From assembly GCA_003255065.1 (NCBI GenBank), contig QAOA01000060.1, forward strand, positions 482,741 to 546,740: a DNA stretch of 64,000 nucleotides, in the 5' to 3' direction. Of the stretch, positions 33,507 to 46,100 are shown piece by piece (the first letter of the stretch is position 1; each line of letters starts with the position of its first letter). Source of the stretch: Cercis canadensis. Its lineage: Eukaryota > Streptophyta > Magnoliopsida > Fabales > Fabaceae. Made by a program: the position numbers and the translations under genes. Below the pieces are notes generated by a model that worked only from the letters and a program-made list of their open reading frames with translations, had not been told where the DNA came from and did not search any database.

Positions 33507-35327
33507 TGTTAGCCCTAAGCTTATGTGTATATACTAAGCTTAGTGTGATAAGTTTAGATGATGACAAATAGGAATAATATGCATGATAACGTTATTTAAC
33601 ATGTTATTCTTGATGCTTTAATCATGCATATTGGATATCTTTAGTTCCTTGAATCATATGACCAATATTGTGCTTTAATGAATATGCTTGATATGGTGTC
33701 AAACTAGAAGTTCTTACAAGTTCATCAAGCATGTAAAATATGTTGGTGAGATTTAGTATATGATTCATTGAATTGGACTAACTCTATGGATTGGAAAGTT
33801 TTACATCTTTTATGTAGGAAAAGTCCAAGAAAGAAGAGTGAGCAATTGAGCAAGATACTTGGAGATAGTATGATGATGATGCTCAACTCAAAGACAGAAC
33901 AAGCTTGAAGAACTTCATGATGGAATATAATGAAAATCAAGCTCACTCAAGCAAGGTGGAAAGACTATGGAACTTGAAGAGTGCAAAAGTTAGTCTAGGA
34001 TAGGCTTACCTTATAAAGCACTGAGTAAGTATCATCTAGAGCTCAACCAAAATGGAAATAAGTGTTTTAAAACCAAGGTATTTGAAAATGGTTCAAACTT
34101 TATAAACTTGGTTTGCAAAAATATTTTAAAGAATCACCTAGTTTTTGGAAACGGGTGGTTCATAGTTTAAAGGAAATGGTTTCATGTTAAAATGATGCTT
34201 TGGAATGCAATGGACCCTTGGAAAATAGTTTGGAACCTTGGAGAATTGATTTGAACAGCTTTGGAAATCAAAACAGAGCCAAGGAGTCGACTGCACTATC
34301 TTGCTAATCGACTAGCAGCAGAACTGGAGTGCTCTCTGTAAAACAGAGGCCGCCAGTCGACTTCGGAGCATGGGCAGTCGACTGTTTTCAGTGGAACACA
34401 CTCCAACGGACAAAAACGGCTAGTTTTGTACCCAAATCAACTCCAACGGATCTTCTATCACCTGGGCTATATCTAGACAATTTCTATGAAGCTAAAAAAA
34501 GTTAACAATGCTGGTTTTCTGATTTAATCAAACATCTACACATTGAAAACCCAAAAATCCAAAGATTGAGCTGTAGTTTGTGAAATAACTCATATAGTTG
34601 TGCTTCAACTTTATATCTACTCTTTGTGAGAGATTTTTTCTGAGTTGTATTCTTTCATTCCTTCAATCTATCTTGTACGGGACGTGGTCCCATAGCTTGT
34701 GAGAGCTACTACTCAAGAGAGGGTGAGGTATTCTTGAGAGTAGGTTGTAAGGTTGTGGTATTCCTTGTTCAAGAGTGAGGAAAATCTTGGTGTTGTAAGA
34801 GGTTTTGCAAGTGCCGGGTAAACTTGCTAAGATAGTGGAAATACTCAAGTAAGAGCTACTACTCAAGAGAGGGTGAGGTATCCCTGAGAGTAGGTTGTAA
34901 GGGTGTGGTATCCCTTGTTCAAGAGTGAGGAATATCTTGGTGTTGTAAGAGGTTTTGCAAGTGCCGGGTAAACTTGCTAAGATAGTAGAAATACTCAAGT
35001 AGGATCTTGAAGAGAGGATGTAGGCAGAATTGGCCGAACCTCTATAAATTCTTGAGTTTGATTCTCTTCCTTACTCTCTTTATTTTGAAAACATACTGTG
35101 TTTTTGTAGAGCTTGCTGTATGCTTCATATTAATCCTTCTCATTGAGTTGCCTTGTGATATCTTGAGCTAATCTTGTCATATATTGCTGGGATAGATTGC
35201 TCCTATTGGTTTCCAATTTATATTTTTCCTCTATGTATTGAATTGGTGGAAACAAAGAAGGGGATTTGCAGAAAAATTTGAAACACCCAATTCACCCCCT
35301 CTTGGGTGTAGGTTGCCTTGGTTAACA
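33507..35327 (+). mobile_element. solo LTR of a retrotransposon (probably copia)
   Basis: The 1821-bp unit starts TGTTAGCCCTAAGCTT and ends CCTTGGTTAACA, so it has the TG...CA ends and a short TGTTA/TAACA inverted repeat. It is flanked by perfect 5-bp target duplications TAGTT at 33502-33506 and 35328-35332. The motif CAATTCACCCCCTCTTGGGTG near the right end is typical of plant copia LTRs and gives the + orientation. No primer-binding site (TGGTATCAGAGC) follows and no internal coding region is present. It is therefore a solo LTR left by recombination between the two LTRs of a full element. It contains a 2 x 150-bp internal duplication and several CAGTCGACT words. Confidence 0.88.
34702..35001. 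repeat. two 150-bp tandem units inside the solo LTR
   Basis: AGAGCTACTACTCAAGAGAG at 34702 recurs at 34852. The two units differ at only a few positions and are followed by the ATACTCAAGTA junction. Confidence 0.9.
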
Positions 35328-35332
35328 TAGTT

Positions 35333-35694
35333 AAAAAAGACAGCAAGCAAAAAGCATGAGATTCTTTCTTCAATTATGAAGCTGTCAATCCTTGGACTGA
35401 ATAGAACTTTTATTCAACCCCATAAAACTTAGCAATGTTTAGGTTGTAAGATATCTAAATGCTAGTGGTTAACACAATTCCCAAACAGAATGAAGAATCA
35501 TAAATAAACAAACACAAAAAGAAAAAAAAAAAAATCTATAAACAATACTCTGGTGTGGACCATAAAACTAAGCAATCTTGCAATGAGAGAGAGTAAGATA
35601 TCTAGTTGCTGATCAACACAATTCACAAACAGAGTGAACAATTATAGGTAAAGAAACCAAATGAAAAGAACCATATAGAAGTAATACTCTGCGG
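35333..35694. other. 3' flank of the F-box gene
   Basis: A diverged duplication is visible: ACTAAGCAATCTTGC...AGATATCTAGTTGC..CAACACAATTC.CAAACAGA (about 35565-35635) resembles ACTTAGCAATGTTTAGG...AGATATCTAAATGCTAGTGG..AACACAATTCCCAAACAGA (about 35425-35490). No gene. Confidence 0.5.
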
Positions 35695-36996
35695 CTAGAG
35701 GAGACTCTGGGAGAATGCAGGCGCAGGAGCTGGCCAGCATGGGAGCACCATTGGAAATACATTTCTCCACGAATAAACATCATAAGCTCCACTTCCAACT
35801 ACTTCCAAAGTTCTTGTCCAGACGTTGCAGGAAGCAATGCGATTAGCGTATTCCAAATACACAATATCTGAATTATATGGATGAAAAGCTACCATACGGC
35901 AGCTGCATTTCAAATTTTTCCCACTCATTTGGTGGGGTGAGATAAAATCTGACGGGCCCTCTCTGGGGACCCGGGTAATCTCATTCAGATAAATCTTATG
36001 CTGAAAGCTCCATGATGCTTTCTTATAATCTTTGAGTTCCCAAATAGTTATACTGAGAGCACGATCATAAGGTTTATCCAAAAATTGAGAGATTTGCAAA
36101 GAACCACAAGATGGTCCAAGGCAACCCATATTGACTCCTAGGTGAGCACCATTTGGAACATTAAAGCAATGGCACTGCTTTGGCTGCAGAGAAGTAACAC
36201 TGTTACCATTGTCAATGTTGTAAGGATTATACACAAGAATTCTCCTAAAACCCAAAAAGAAAAGCTTTCCATCGAAGGCAACACCCCGATTACGAATGCC
36301 ACCAAAACGAAAGCTCATGGGGCTTGACAGAACTAATTCACTCCACTTCCCAATAGTTGATGAAAAGACTTCTACTTTGAACTCGTATAACGGATAGGAG
36401 AATCGAGGAATACAAACCACCTCAAACCTGCACTGAGAATTGAAGGTCACGTTCTCTGTTTCTGCATCTATTTGGTAATAAGGGTCGCAAATGAAACCCA
36501 CAACAACCTGACGCCAACTTTTCGAGGTAGGGGCAGGAGGGAGTTGTAAGCAGTAATTGGTAAGAGGGTTGAAGAGGTAGTATATGCTTTTCTCAAAAAG
36601 CTCATGTTTTGTGCACAAAAGCCAGCCATTTGACTCACCCATGACTTCGAATTGTGAGAGAAAACCCAAGGCGAATTTCCTAACAACTTGTTCTAGCTCT
36701 AAAGCTGGTTCCTTGGGAAAGAAAAGCACATTCTGAGGAGAAAATATAAAAGACAAGTGATCGAGGTGCTTGAGCTTCTCAAAGAGGCTATGCTGACGAG
36801 AGATAACGCAGCGAATGAAATCGGGATTGGAGATTATAGCATGCCAGCGCTTTGTTACGGACTTACATCGAACAGCTGATACGCATTGGAGACGATGAAG
36901 GATCTCCTCCAATAATTCATCAGGAAGATCGTTAATGTTAGTTTCCGATGAATTGTTCGGCCTCGGTTGCAGCGAACAACTCGTAGTTTCGGCCAT
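35695..36996 (-). CDS. F-box protein with F-box-associated (kelch-like) C-terminal region
   Basis: A single-exon gene for 433 residues. The ATG at 36996 is preferred because the broken neighbouring copy also starts MAE at the same place and the F-box begins 20 residues later; the open frame continues 30 codons upstream without family similarity. The F-box (about 22-65) reads NDLPDELLEEILHRL.CVSAVRCKSVTKRWHAII, the surface that docks on SKP1/ASK in SCF ubiquitin ligases. The rest has the repeated short hydrophobic blocks of F-box-associated beta-propeller-like domains (GWLLC, YYLFNPLT, FFLGFRRILVYNP, ITIWELKDY), expected to hold the substrate. The substrate is unknown. The family expands by tandem duplication, as seen next door. 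Confidence 0.88.
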   Translation of the reverse strand: MAETTSCSLQPRPNNSSETNINDLPDELLEEILHRLQCVSAVRCKSVTKRWHAIISNPDFIRCVISRQHSLFEKLKHLDHLSFIFSPQNVLFFPKEPALELEQVVRKFALGFLSQFEVMGESNGWLLCTKHELFEKSIYYLFNPLTNYCLQLPPAPTSKSWRQVVVGFICDPYYQIDAETENVTFNSQCRFEVVCIPRFSYPLYEFKVEVFSSTIGKWSELVLSSPMSFRFGGIRNRGVAFDGKLFFLGFRRILVYNPYNIDNGNSVTSLQPKQCHCFNVPNGAHLGVNMGCLGPSCGSLQISQFLDKPYDRALSITIWELKDYKKASWSFQHKIYLNEITRVPREGPSDFISPHQMSGKNLKCSCRMVAFHPYNSDIVYLEYANRIASCNVWTRTLEVVGSGAYDVYSWRNVFPMVLPCWPAPAPAFSQSLL

Positions 36997-37207
36997 GCCC
37001 GTCGGAGACCGATAGCGAATAGGACTTCGTCTTGTCAGTGTAACTCTGTTACTGTATATATGATTATATTCTATTCCAGAATTCACACCTTAGTATGGGC
37101 CTATTGGGTTGGGCTTTGGGCAAAAAGGAAAAGAAAAACTTCCAACGGATGGCATTGGGCCGAGGCTTGCTATTTGACAAGGCTTAAACTTAAATTCATC
37201 TTGGAAA
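36997..37207. promoter_or_regulatory. 5' flank of the F-box gene
   Basis: A short spacer between the F-box start codon and the 3' end of the broken copy. It contains CTGTATATATGATTATATTC (about 37050), a possible TATA region about 55-65 bases before the ATG. Confidence 0.4.
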
Positions 37208-38483
37208 AGTGTACCGTACTCCAAATATACAATATCTTTCATTATGTGAATGAAAAGCTACCACGAGGGGTAAATCCAAATTTAGATCTGGTTATGTCAC
37301 TTGAGTCATGTTGCTTAGATTTGAGTCGTCTATTTTATTAAAACTCATCTTAACCAATAAATGTTAATATATTTTAATAGTTGATATGAACTTTAATAGA
37401 ATAGACGATTCAGATTTAAGCAACATGACTCAAGTGATATGACCAAATCCGGGTTTGGGCATATCCCACTAGAGGGCAGTGTATTTTCTTTCTCAAATGG
37501 CGTTAAAGCAAGTTTTGCCTCTGTGATCAGCTGCCAAAAGTCATTGAGATAAACCTTGTGCTGCAAACATCATGTTCCTTTTTCGTAGTCTCTGAGTTCC
37601 CAAATACTCATAATGGGCAAAATACCATTAGATATTGATCCCCTTAACCCTTGACTAATTCGCAAAGACCCGCAAGATGCTCCAGGGCAACCCATTTCAA
37701 CTCCAGGGTGAACTTCTGTTGGAAAATCAATGAAACGACACTGCCTTGGCTGCTGAGAAGTGCTAGTATCAGTCATACCACTATCAAGATCAATGTAACG
37801 ATCACACATCCTTGGGCGAGAAGAAACAATCGTAGCATTATCAACTTTGAAAGGATCATACACAAGAATTCCCTGGGAACCCAAAAAATGAAACTTGCCA
37901 TTCAAGGCAACACCACGATTCGGAAGGCGGCTTAATTGAAAGCCCCCTGAACATTGACAGAATTAATTCACACCACCTTCCAAGGGCTGATGAGAAGACA
38001 TGCACTGTGAACAGATAGTGCTTGCTTTGTAAGTGAGGAAAACATACCACCTTAAACTTGCATTCAGAATTGAAGCTCACATTCTCGCTTTCTATTAGTC
38101 CAATAAATTTTTCTGGTGTACAAAAGCCAGCCATTTGATTGCCCGAAGACATGGGAATTTTCGAGAAATTTTGACATGAATTTCCTTATCATTGGTTCTA
38201 CTTCTGAAGTTAATACCTTGGGAAAGAGTAGCACCTTGTGATCACTAGTGAATATAAAGGAGGAGTGGTGAAAGTGCTTTTGCTTCTGAAAGAGGCTATT
38301 TGACGTGAGATAAGATGAGAGCATGCCAGGGCTTTGAGACGGACATTGATCGAACAGCTGATACGCAAGGGAGTCGGTGAAGGATCTCCACCATTAAGTC
38401 TTCAGGAACAATGTTGATAAAATCGTTGTTGGAACTTGATTGTAGAGAACAACTCCTCAATAATTTGGTCTTGCCTCGGCCAT
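37208..38483 (-). pseudogene. F-box gene copy, broken by stops, frameshifts, a deletion and a MITE
   Basis: A tandem relative of the gene at 35695-36996, in the same orientation. It starts at the equivalent ATG (38481-38483) and keeps the F-box core (EDLMVEILHRLPCVSAVRSM) in another frame. It then shows a run of segments matching the intact protein in order: SNGWLLYT, NVSFNSECKFKVVCFP, ILVYDPFKVDN, MGCPGASCGSLRISQ, SIWELRDYEKGT. These lie in several frames with stops between them, and a block between the F-box and the central part is missing. The 3' end (37208-37262, matching the VAFHPYNSDIVYLEYA region) is separated from the rest by the MITE at 37269-37466. The protein cannot be made. Confidence 0.88.
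37269..37466. mobile_element. fold-back MITE inside the F-box pseudogene
   Basis: About 198 bp made almost entirely of two inverted arms of about 85-90 bp. Both arms contain CACTTGAGTCATGTTGCTTA and GTCGTCTATT/ATCGTCTATT. Flanking words CACGAGG (37262) and CACTAGAGG (37467) may be a decayed 9-bp target duplication, which would make it Mutator-like. Comparison with the intact F-box gene, which runs uninterrupted here, confirms the insertion. Confidence 0.75.
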
Positions 38484-40133
38484 TCTATTATAAAACTTAA
38501 CACACTCTGTATGAATTATAAGCTTAAGGCCTAAATCTGATTTATATATCTTTACACTGTAACCTACCTTGATGCGGTTTAGAAAGGGGGACCTACATTG
38601 ATCAAGAGTATACTAACTGTTTTTTTTGTATGACAATATTTTATTTTAAATGTTATATGCAGTAGTTTCTTTTATTTATTTGCTAATCTTTATTAAATTT
38701 CAAATCAATCTTTTCATCAAGGGTCCCAACTTCCATGGGAATAAATCTTTTAGAAAGGTCAGGCTGCATGGTGACTCCATGTACAAATTAAGACTAACAC
38801 CAAAACTCTGCTTTCTTTTATTCATACTGGTTTCATTCATAAAGAGCTTGGCTTTCTATAACAAATTAAGGAATCAAATGAATTATTATTATTGTTCAAA
38901 CGTGTAATCGTTTGTATTTTATTAGGGTTTTGATAGGAAACTCCTAACCTAAGTTACAGACATGGTAGAATACACAACCAAGAATCTAAACATAATCCAA
39001 TTCTAACACTATAGCACAACCCACTTATACATACGCATCCGTGCTTTGGTTGCTAATGCTGCTCAGACTCTAATTTCTTGCGTTTTTCTTAATTACAGAA
39101 AAAAACATTTGTACACAATTCATCTATTGTATAATTGTTGATAAAGATATCATCATATCATTTACAAGAGAAAAAAAAAATTAGAATCATGTCATTTAAG
39201 CTTGTTGGTAGAAGTTTGTAGCAACTAAATTGGATTGTGGTGCGGGTACATGAGCTGGCCACCGTGAAGGGGCCAAGGCTTAACTCCAATTTCAACCATA
39301 CCCAATTCTCAAAGCAACAGAATAAATGGCTTGCAGTTGTGACATTACTTTCCATAATTTGCCTACACGCTTGCGAGTTATTGCAATAAGTAAAAAGTTC
39401 TGGAACTTGCAATTTGCCTTTGGCAAATGGAATTACAGTCTTACAAACTTGAGCAATATTGCACTAAGCACAGGTCAACCTCGAGTAAGAAACAATTATT
39501 ACCAATAAATGAAACCAGAATAAACGAGACATTCACACCATTTTTTTTAATAAAAAAAAAAAAAACAAATTAAGGGAGTATTGAAACAGACCTTGAGGAG
39601 TTTAAGCCAGATTAACTAAGGTTGCTTATTTAATCCAAATATTTTAGACTGAGAGCAAACAGCTTGAAAACTATGCTAATATTATTATTATTAAATCTTA
39701 TATTAAAACCGCAATATGCAGTTGGATAATGCTTTTCTAATGTTGCATTCAGCACATGAGTAAGGGGCAGCATAGAGGGAATGGAAAGATTGGGGACTCT
39801 AGTTCCTGCAATTTCTTTATTAATTATTATACAAATATACTCTTGTATAATAGATCCCAATGGAGATCTGTTTTAATAATCATACAAACAATCAGGATAA
39901 ATATGTCAACGTGTAAATGTTACAAAAATCAAATTATATTTTAGACGACTCCGCATATGTACATTTAATCACAAATTAATCAAACATGATAAAATATGAA
40001 TATGTACAAGACAGTTCTATTCTCACTATACCACTGGATGCTGTGTAGTCTCCTATGCAGCTTTGACAGCTGTCTATCAGTGAGCCATTCTCTAGTATCG
40101 GACCTAAAGATGTGCCAATGGCACTGTTGCCGT
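38484..40133. other. intergenic, no gene supported
   Basis: AT-rich sequence between the F-box pseudogene and the end of the UPL6-type gene. An 84-residue reverse frame at 39158-39412 resembles nothing I know. The last few hundred bases (about 40010-40133) are probably the UPL6 3' untranslated region. Confidence 0.5.
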
Positions 40134-43100
40134 TTAGCTCAAATCAAAACCAGCATCGGCATTTATGGCATACAGCAATTTAGTTTCCATTTGCACCTTA
40201 CTGCACCAGTAACACGTAATTGGAGATGAGTATGTTCGTCAGAGAAAATAGATGACAAATAAGACTCCACAAAAACTCAACAAATAAACTAAGATGAGAT
40301 ATAAAGACTGCTTATAGTACCCTACTTTTCCAACGAAAGCTCAAGATAAATGTATATAACTTTAAACTTTAGTTTCAGACATAACCAAGCCATCCACTGC
40401 TCTCAGTATTTCAGATACTGTTAGTTGACAATACTCTGATTCTTCTTTAGTTGCACGACAGCAATCATAAAACATATTCCATGTCTGAATTGCAAAGAAA
40501 AGCTAGCACTAACACAAACCTTCTGTATGGTGGAAGCTTGAGTAGATTCATACAAGTAGCTGATGTTGGTAATCGGTCAAGAGCTTCCTCGGAAGCATTT
40601 CCAGCAGCCCTACAAAACGAGACATCAGAGAATTACACTTTTAGTCTTCTGAAGTACATTAGAAGAAGGTGAATGTTAAAATAAATAAATAGAACAGAAT
40701 AGGTCATTTTCTGAAATCAATGTTAGTACTAGATATCAGAACTGCAGAGACATTCACCTTTGTATGCAAAACAAAGGTTCAAGAAACCGAAATCCAAGCA
40801 ATGGTCCACGAGAGCAACCTGTCACAAACCTGTTAAATATCATAAATTTAGTATCCAATCTGAGATTTTTCATATAAAGGCAACTGAATGCTAGACATAT
40901 AGCTCACTTCAAAAATTTCTTCTTGTTTTCCAATGAAAAGCCTTTGAGAACTTCCCAGAGCATCAGAATCACATAATGTTCCTATCAAAAGGAATAGTAG
41001 TATAATACGTCAGAATTCAACACATTCAATAAGAATAAACTATTAAGACAATAAGGCACATGGTAGTTCTCTTCATGGCATCAAACACTGACACTCTGAA
41101 ACGATATTTAGACTGAATGAAAAAAGAAAAGCTTATCCGACAGGATCCATAATAAGTCCTCATGCAGTTCTTTGCAGTTTACCATGAAGCATGTAACATC
41201 TTTTTGGTCCCTAAGTTCTACCCTTTTCTCAATAAGCTTGTGTCACTACACTAATAGGTCCCTACTTTATATGTACATTCTTTAAAACAATAATAATGAA
41301 CAGAAAATATAAACCATATATCTAAAGAACAATCTTGGAATAAAGTGTAATCAAGTGTTTAACATAAACTATAGAACATCAAAGACCAAGAGGTAGTAAG
41401 ATCAATCTAAGTATATCCACAAAACTCTGTAAGAGCTTACACTATGATAGCCTCCTGCATAGTTAGTGTGCAGCCGCAGATCATCAACATCCAAGCTGTC
41501 AAGTGAACCTGATATCAGAAGCTGTGAAAAGCAGTTATGTCAAGCAAGTTGGGTACTGAATACATTAATATATGATTACATATGTAAGAGAATTTCTGGG
41601 AACAATCTCGCAGTATAACACAAAAAATGGTTCATATAGATAAGTCAAGCCTTTCTTCCAACTTAAATCCAGACATTTTTCTACTTGGGCTCATTGAGAA
41701 CAACAGAATTTGCATCCCAACTCAAATGTCCCCACTATCATGTTATTTCCAAGAAAGCATTGATAATCAAAAGATTTAGGAAAAGTTGACATAGTTTCAT
41801 GTTATTAATGGCTTAACTCAAGAAGAATTGCATTACTCTGGGAAAAGGAATGAAGCTAGAAAAAACTAAAATTACTTGCAAACTGTCAAAAGAACCTACT
41901 TTACTGTCACAAAAGGACTGAAGATAGACAAAAGCATATTATAATTTACTATGAGTTCAGCTATTATGTTATTAATTGCTTCAGTCCTTGCTTGTAAGAT
42001 CTCTTTTTTTTAGTTATCACTCCCCCCTTCTATCTCATCAAACTATCTTTTCTGTCCATTGATTTTCGACTAGCAAATATCCTGAATTGAGGGTGTAAAC
42101 ACAGACAGCTCTTAGAAGGTCAAAACTTAAATCAAATGCAAATGTAAGTACACAATAATTTTAACAATTTCACAGTAAAGTTTAGTTTTCACTGAGAAAT
42201 TTTGTAGGTATTTCTAAATTTCCTTCCCTCTACACACAATAAAATAGAAGAGACTCAAACTAGCATGGTTCTGCTGCTTTTGCACATGGTAAACCCCTCA
42301 TAATCACAGGGAAACTCAACATAAAAGAAGAGAACAATCTACCAAAAAGATAAAACAAAGAATGGATTAAACAATTTAAAACTTGACATTGCCACAAGAG
42401 AAAGTGCCTAGCTTAACATAGTTGATCATTTCTGGCACAGGTTTTTTTGTTATAGAAAAGCTGAGAAAGTTTCATTAAAATAAGAGTTAAATCAAGATTA
42501 AAGGGTAGGGTGTCCTCCTAAACAGGCAAGAAACAAAAAAGCAGAAACAAGAAAAAGAACAGAGAAACCAAAAATATGTCTTTCTCAAGGAAGCTGCAGT
42601 GGAAAAGACAAGGAAGCCAAGGCATACTTCTTAGTTCATACACTATGGAGTTGAGAAGCCAAATATATATCTGTCTCAATAGGAACACAATTAGCTACTA
42701 CATTCATATTTCAGTGATATGCCTTTTAACATTAGTTTGGGTATATTTAGAGTAAACTGTCATTTGCGTCCTTGAAAGACCCACACACTAACAAATTAAT
42801 CCTTGAAAGATAGTTAATTACAAAATAGTCCTTAAATCATCAAAGCTTAACAGATTTGAGTAACAGTGGACAATATTTCTTATAACTTTTGATGATTTAA
42901 GGACTATTTTGTAATTAACTATCTTTCAAGAATTAATTTGTTTAAGTGTGAATCTTCCAAGGATGCAAATGACAATTTACTTGTATATTTACATATTTGA
43001 CAAAATGACAAACATCCTGTCATTATCCAGATTCTTAACACCACCATGCTAGAGTAAGTACAATAAGGAAAAAGATTATGAAAAGACAGCATAGCTTCTG

Positions 43101-46100
43101 AGCCATAGAAATGGAACATAATACCTGAAGTTCATGCTCGTTAAACATATCAATCCAATCCTTGAGTATAAGTTGCTGAAATCCCCTCAAGAAATGAGAG
43201 CTTTGTTGACGTATCTGAAATCATTAATTTTTGCCATGTAACGGAAACATGTATTCATTTGTAGTTCAAGATGCAATCAGAATTAGGATAAAGAAAGACT
43301 TTACCTGAAAATTCAAGCGGTGATTGGCTACAAGGTGAATAAAAGTGATGACATTCTCATTAGTGACTCGTAGGTTCTTTCCTCCTGGAAGCAGCTCCTC
43401 TTCTGTTTGTTCTCCATATTCATTGTTTACTATAACAAAGTATAGTTCCAACTCCGAAATGTCACCCTCATAATGCTGTTGGCAAAAACAAATTAAAGGG
43501 GGGAAAAACAAGTGAGACAATCACTTACAAAATAGATGTCCTACAAAGTGATTTACCACCTTCCTACTCCCATACCACATGTTACAATCCGCATCTCACC
43601 CCAAGCCAAAACCCAAAGTCCGCAATAAACACCATCAAATTTTAATGCAAAAAAACACAAGATAAGGTGATGCAAAAGCAGTGGCATTACCTTCAGAAAG
43701 ATAAGGTGACGATATAACTCCGTATCCAAGGAAGGCAAGTCATTCAAATAGTTGTACCTGATATCAGGGGAAATATAAGTTTTCAAGAAAATGAGTTAGA
43801 CATCCTTAGATGCTATTCTATTACAACACACATAAAGTGGAAGATCTATGAAATGAGACAACTCCTTTTCTACAAGATCTTTTAGAAACTATTAACCCTT
43901 CTAAATTACTCCATGTTGGCAATTCATTTTGGGCTTTAGAGCTAACAAACAATTATTTACTCTTCGAACATCACTTCGTTAAAGCAAAAACCATTAAGAA
44001 ACTGAATTGCACAGATTAAATATCACGTCACGGAGTAATTGATAGTCTGAGTCTAAAGCTCCCTCCAAGTTCAAGTCTTTTATTTGAATTGTGATGCTTA
44101 ATAGGGTTCATAGTAACATTTCAATGTGGCTTATACATAGTTCTAGCTCTAAAACAGCCACTCATCTATTTTTACATAGCCCAGCAGCCACCTCTACATA
44201 GAGTAGTTTGTTTGCCCTTTTTGGTGAATGTTGAGTGTGCCCCTCAACTTTGGAACAGTTCTTATTAATTAGCTCTAGAGGCTTTGGCATGAGAAAGGAG
44301 GCTAAATTTCTTTGTCAATGTGCAGTTTATGCAGTCATTTGGTGCTTTTGGCTAGAGTGGAATGCCTGTATTTTCAAGGATACTTCCTCGACCTTAGGAA
44401 TGGTTAGGGATAAGATTATGCATTTGGCCTCTCTTTGGTGTTATGTCCATGGTCTTTTTAGGGGAGTTCAGATGTCAAGAGGGGTTTGGATAGCCTTACT
44501 GCATTAATATTCTTGTGTTTTAGTTCTTCTTACTTTCTTCATTTTTTGTTTACGAAGATATCTTATCTTCTTTTATTAAAAAAAACAAATACTCAATCAG
44601 TTTTATAGATTTTATATTATCACAATAACTTTTTGGTTATCATTCCTACATTCGATTAACATTATTGTTTTTATTTTGCTTTCATACATTAACTGAACTC
44701 CAAAGAGAAGCCAAGAAGACAACTTTCTTCCATAAGGCAGAGGAAAAAAATTCTTAAATCTTTCAGTATTTAACAACGTTAATCATCAATGAACAAACTA
44801 GCTAAGGCAGAGTAAAAGAATTCTTAAATCTTACTTTTGTTTCAATTTGCTCAAGAAGAATGTAGCAAATGGTATATCAACTAGAATTCCTTCAAACATA
44901 GCCTGCAAAATTCACCATAAAGTGAAATGCCAATTAAAAGTGGGAAAAGATTAAAATGGGATCAAGACGGATCAAACTTTGAAACATAGAAAGTAAATTG
45001 CATGGAGCAGTATATGTAATCATAGAATGCAAAGCCCCACTTAATTAAAGAGTGAAGGAGAAAAAGCCAAAAGTATACCTTTGCAAGAAGAGTTCCAAGA
45101 AAGTGGAAAAATTGGAGATGTTGTTCATGTATCATTCCAGATCCAGGATTAGGGAATAGTAGGTGATCCGATGTTTCCTGGATACTTTTATATTTAGCAA
45201 GCCAGAAACCAATAAATCATAATGTACAAATACACAGAAGACAAAAGCAGGGGTAAATACTGAAATTAGACATTTCAAAACCCCAAACCTTATTTATTTC
45301 CTTGATATCTTCCCTGACATCATACTATGATTAGATTTAGATTTAAAACTTCTGCAAACTTCCAGAAGGTTTTTTAACAAATGTTCTCGTTTCTTATTTA
45401 ATTGCTAATCCACAAATGTTGTCAGTTACTCACTGGAATTCTGTATCTACACTGATTTCTGTCTGAAGTTTTATCTTCTGTCACCCCACTGCAATAACGT
45501 TTCCTAATTAGTTTCCACTGTTCTACAGATTTCAATCCTACTCTTTCTCTTATTCCCTTCAATTCTAACAGTTGAATCTTCCACAAGGAACAGATGTTGC
45601 CTTTGTTCCAGACAACTGTTCTTTATTCCATGGGATCCCACATTTCTAATCTATCTTTCCTCATATTATGATATTACCATTTATCAACATCTATATTTGA
45701 TAATCATTATATATAACAAACCAACAACATGCCTTCAAGATTTAATAGCTAACGACATGCCTTTAGGATTTAATAGCTAAAGTCAAAGACATCCTTACAA
45801 AACCAAATGCAGGCATATATTTGCATTTCAAATTCTAATTTCTCATATAATGTCAATAAAGGGCAGAACAGTGTGCCAAAAGCTTCTGTTCATGAAATAG
45901 AATTTAATGCTTAACGTCAAAAGTATCCATCACAAGACAATTCCAAAAGCAATTATTTAATGCATATATTTGCATATGAAATCCCTTTGATGAAATGACA
46001 ATGAAGGGGTTCCAGAGGTAATGTCATGAAAGGACACGGTTGACAAACTAGTCAAAAAGTTACCAAGAAACTGCTCCTACAGGTAAATTGGTCATGAAGG

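Noticed and set aside
39158..39412. 84-residue reverse frame in the spacer after the F-box pseudogene
   Set aside because: No similarity, no promoter or splice context, and typical length for a chance frame.
40485..40519. A 35-base GT...AG stretch after UPL6 exon 25 that would give a different C-terminus
   Set aside because: It is too short for a plant intron. Splicing instead to the AG at 40201-40202 gives the conserved HECT C-terminus ending AGFDLS and keeps phase.
40451..40672. 73-residue open frame on + near the UPL6 3' end
   Set aside because: It lies over the antisense of UPL6 exon 25 (40520-40609), whose reading frame carries the catalytic Cys region, so it is a shadow of that exon.
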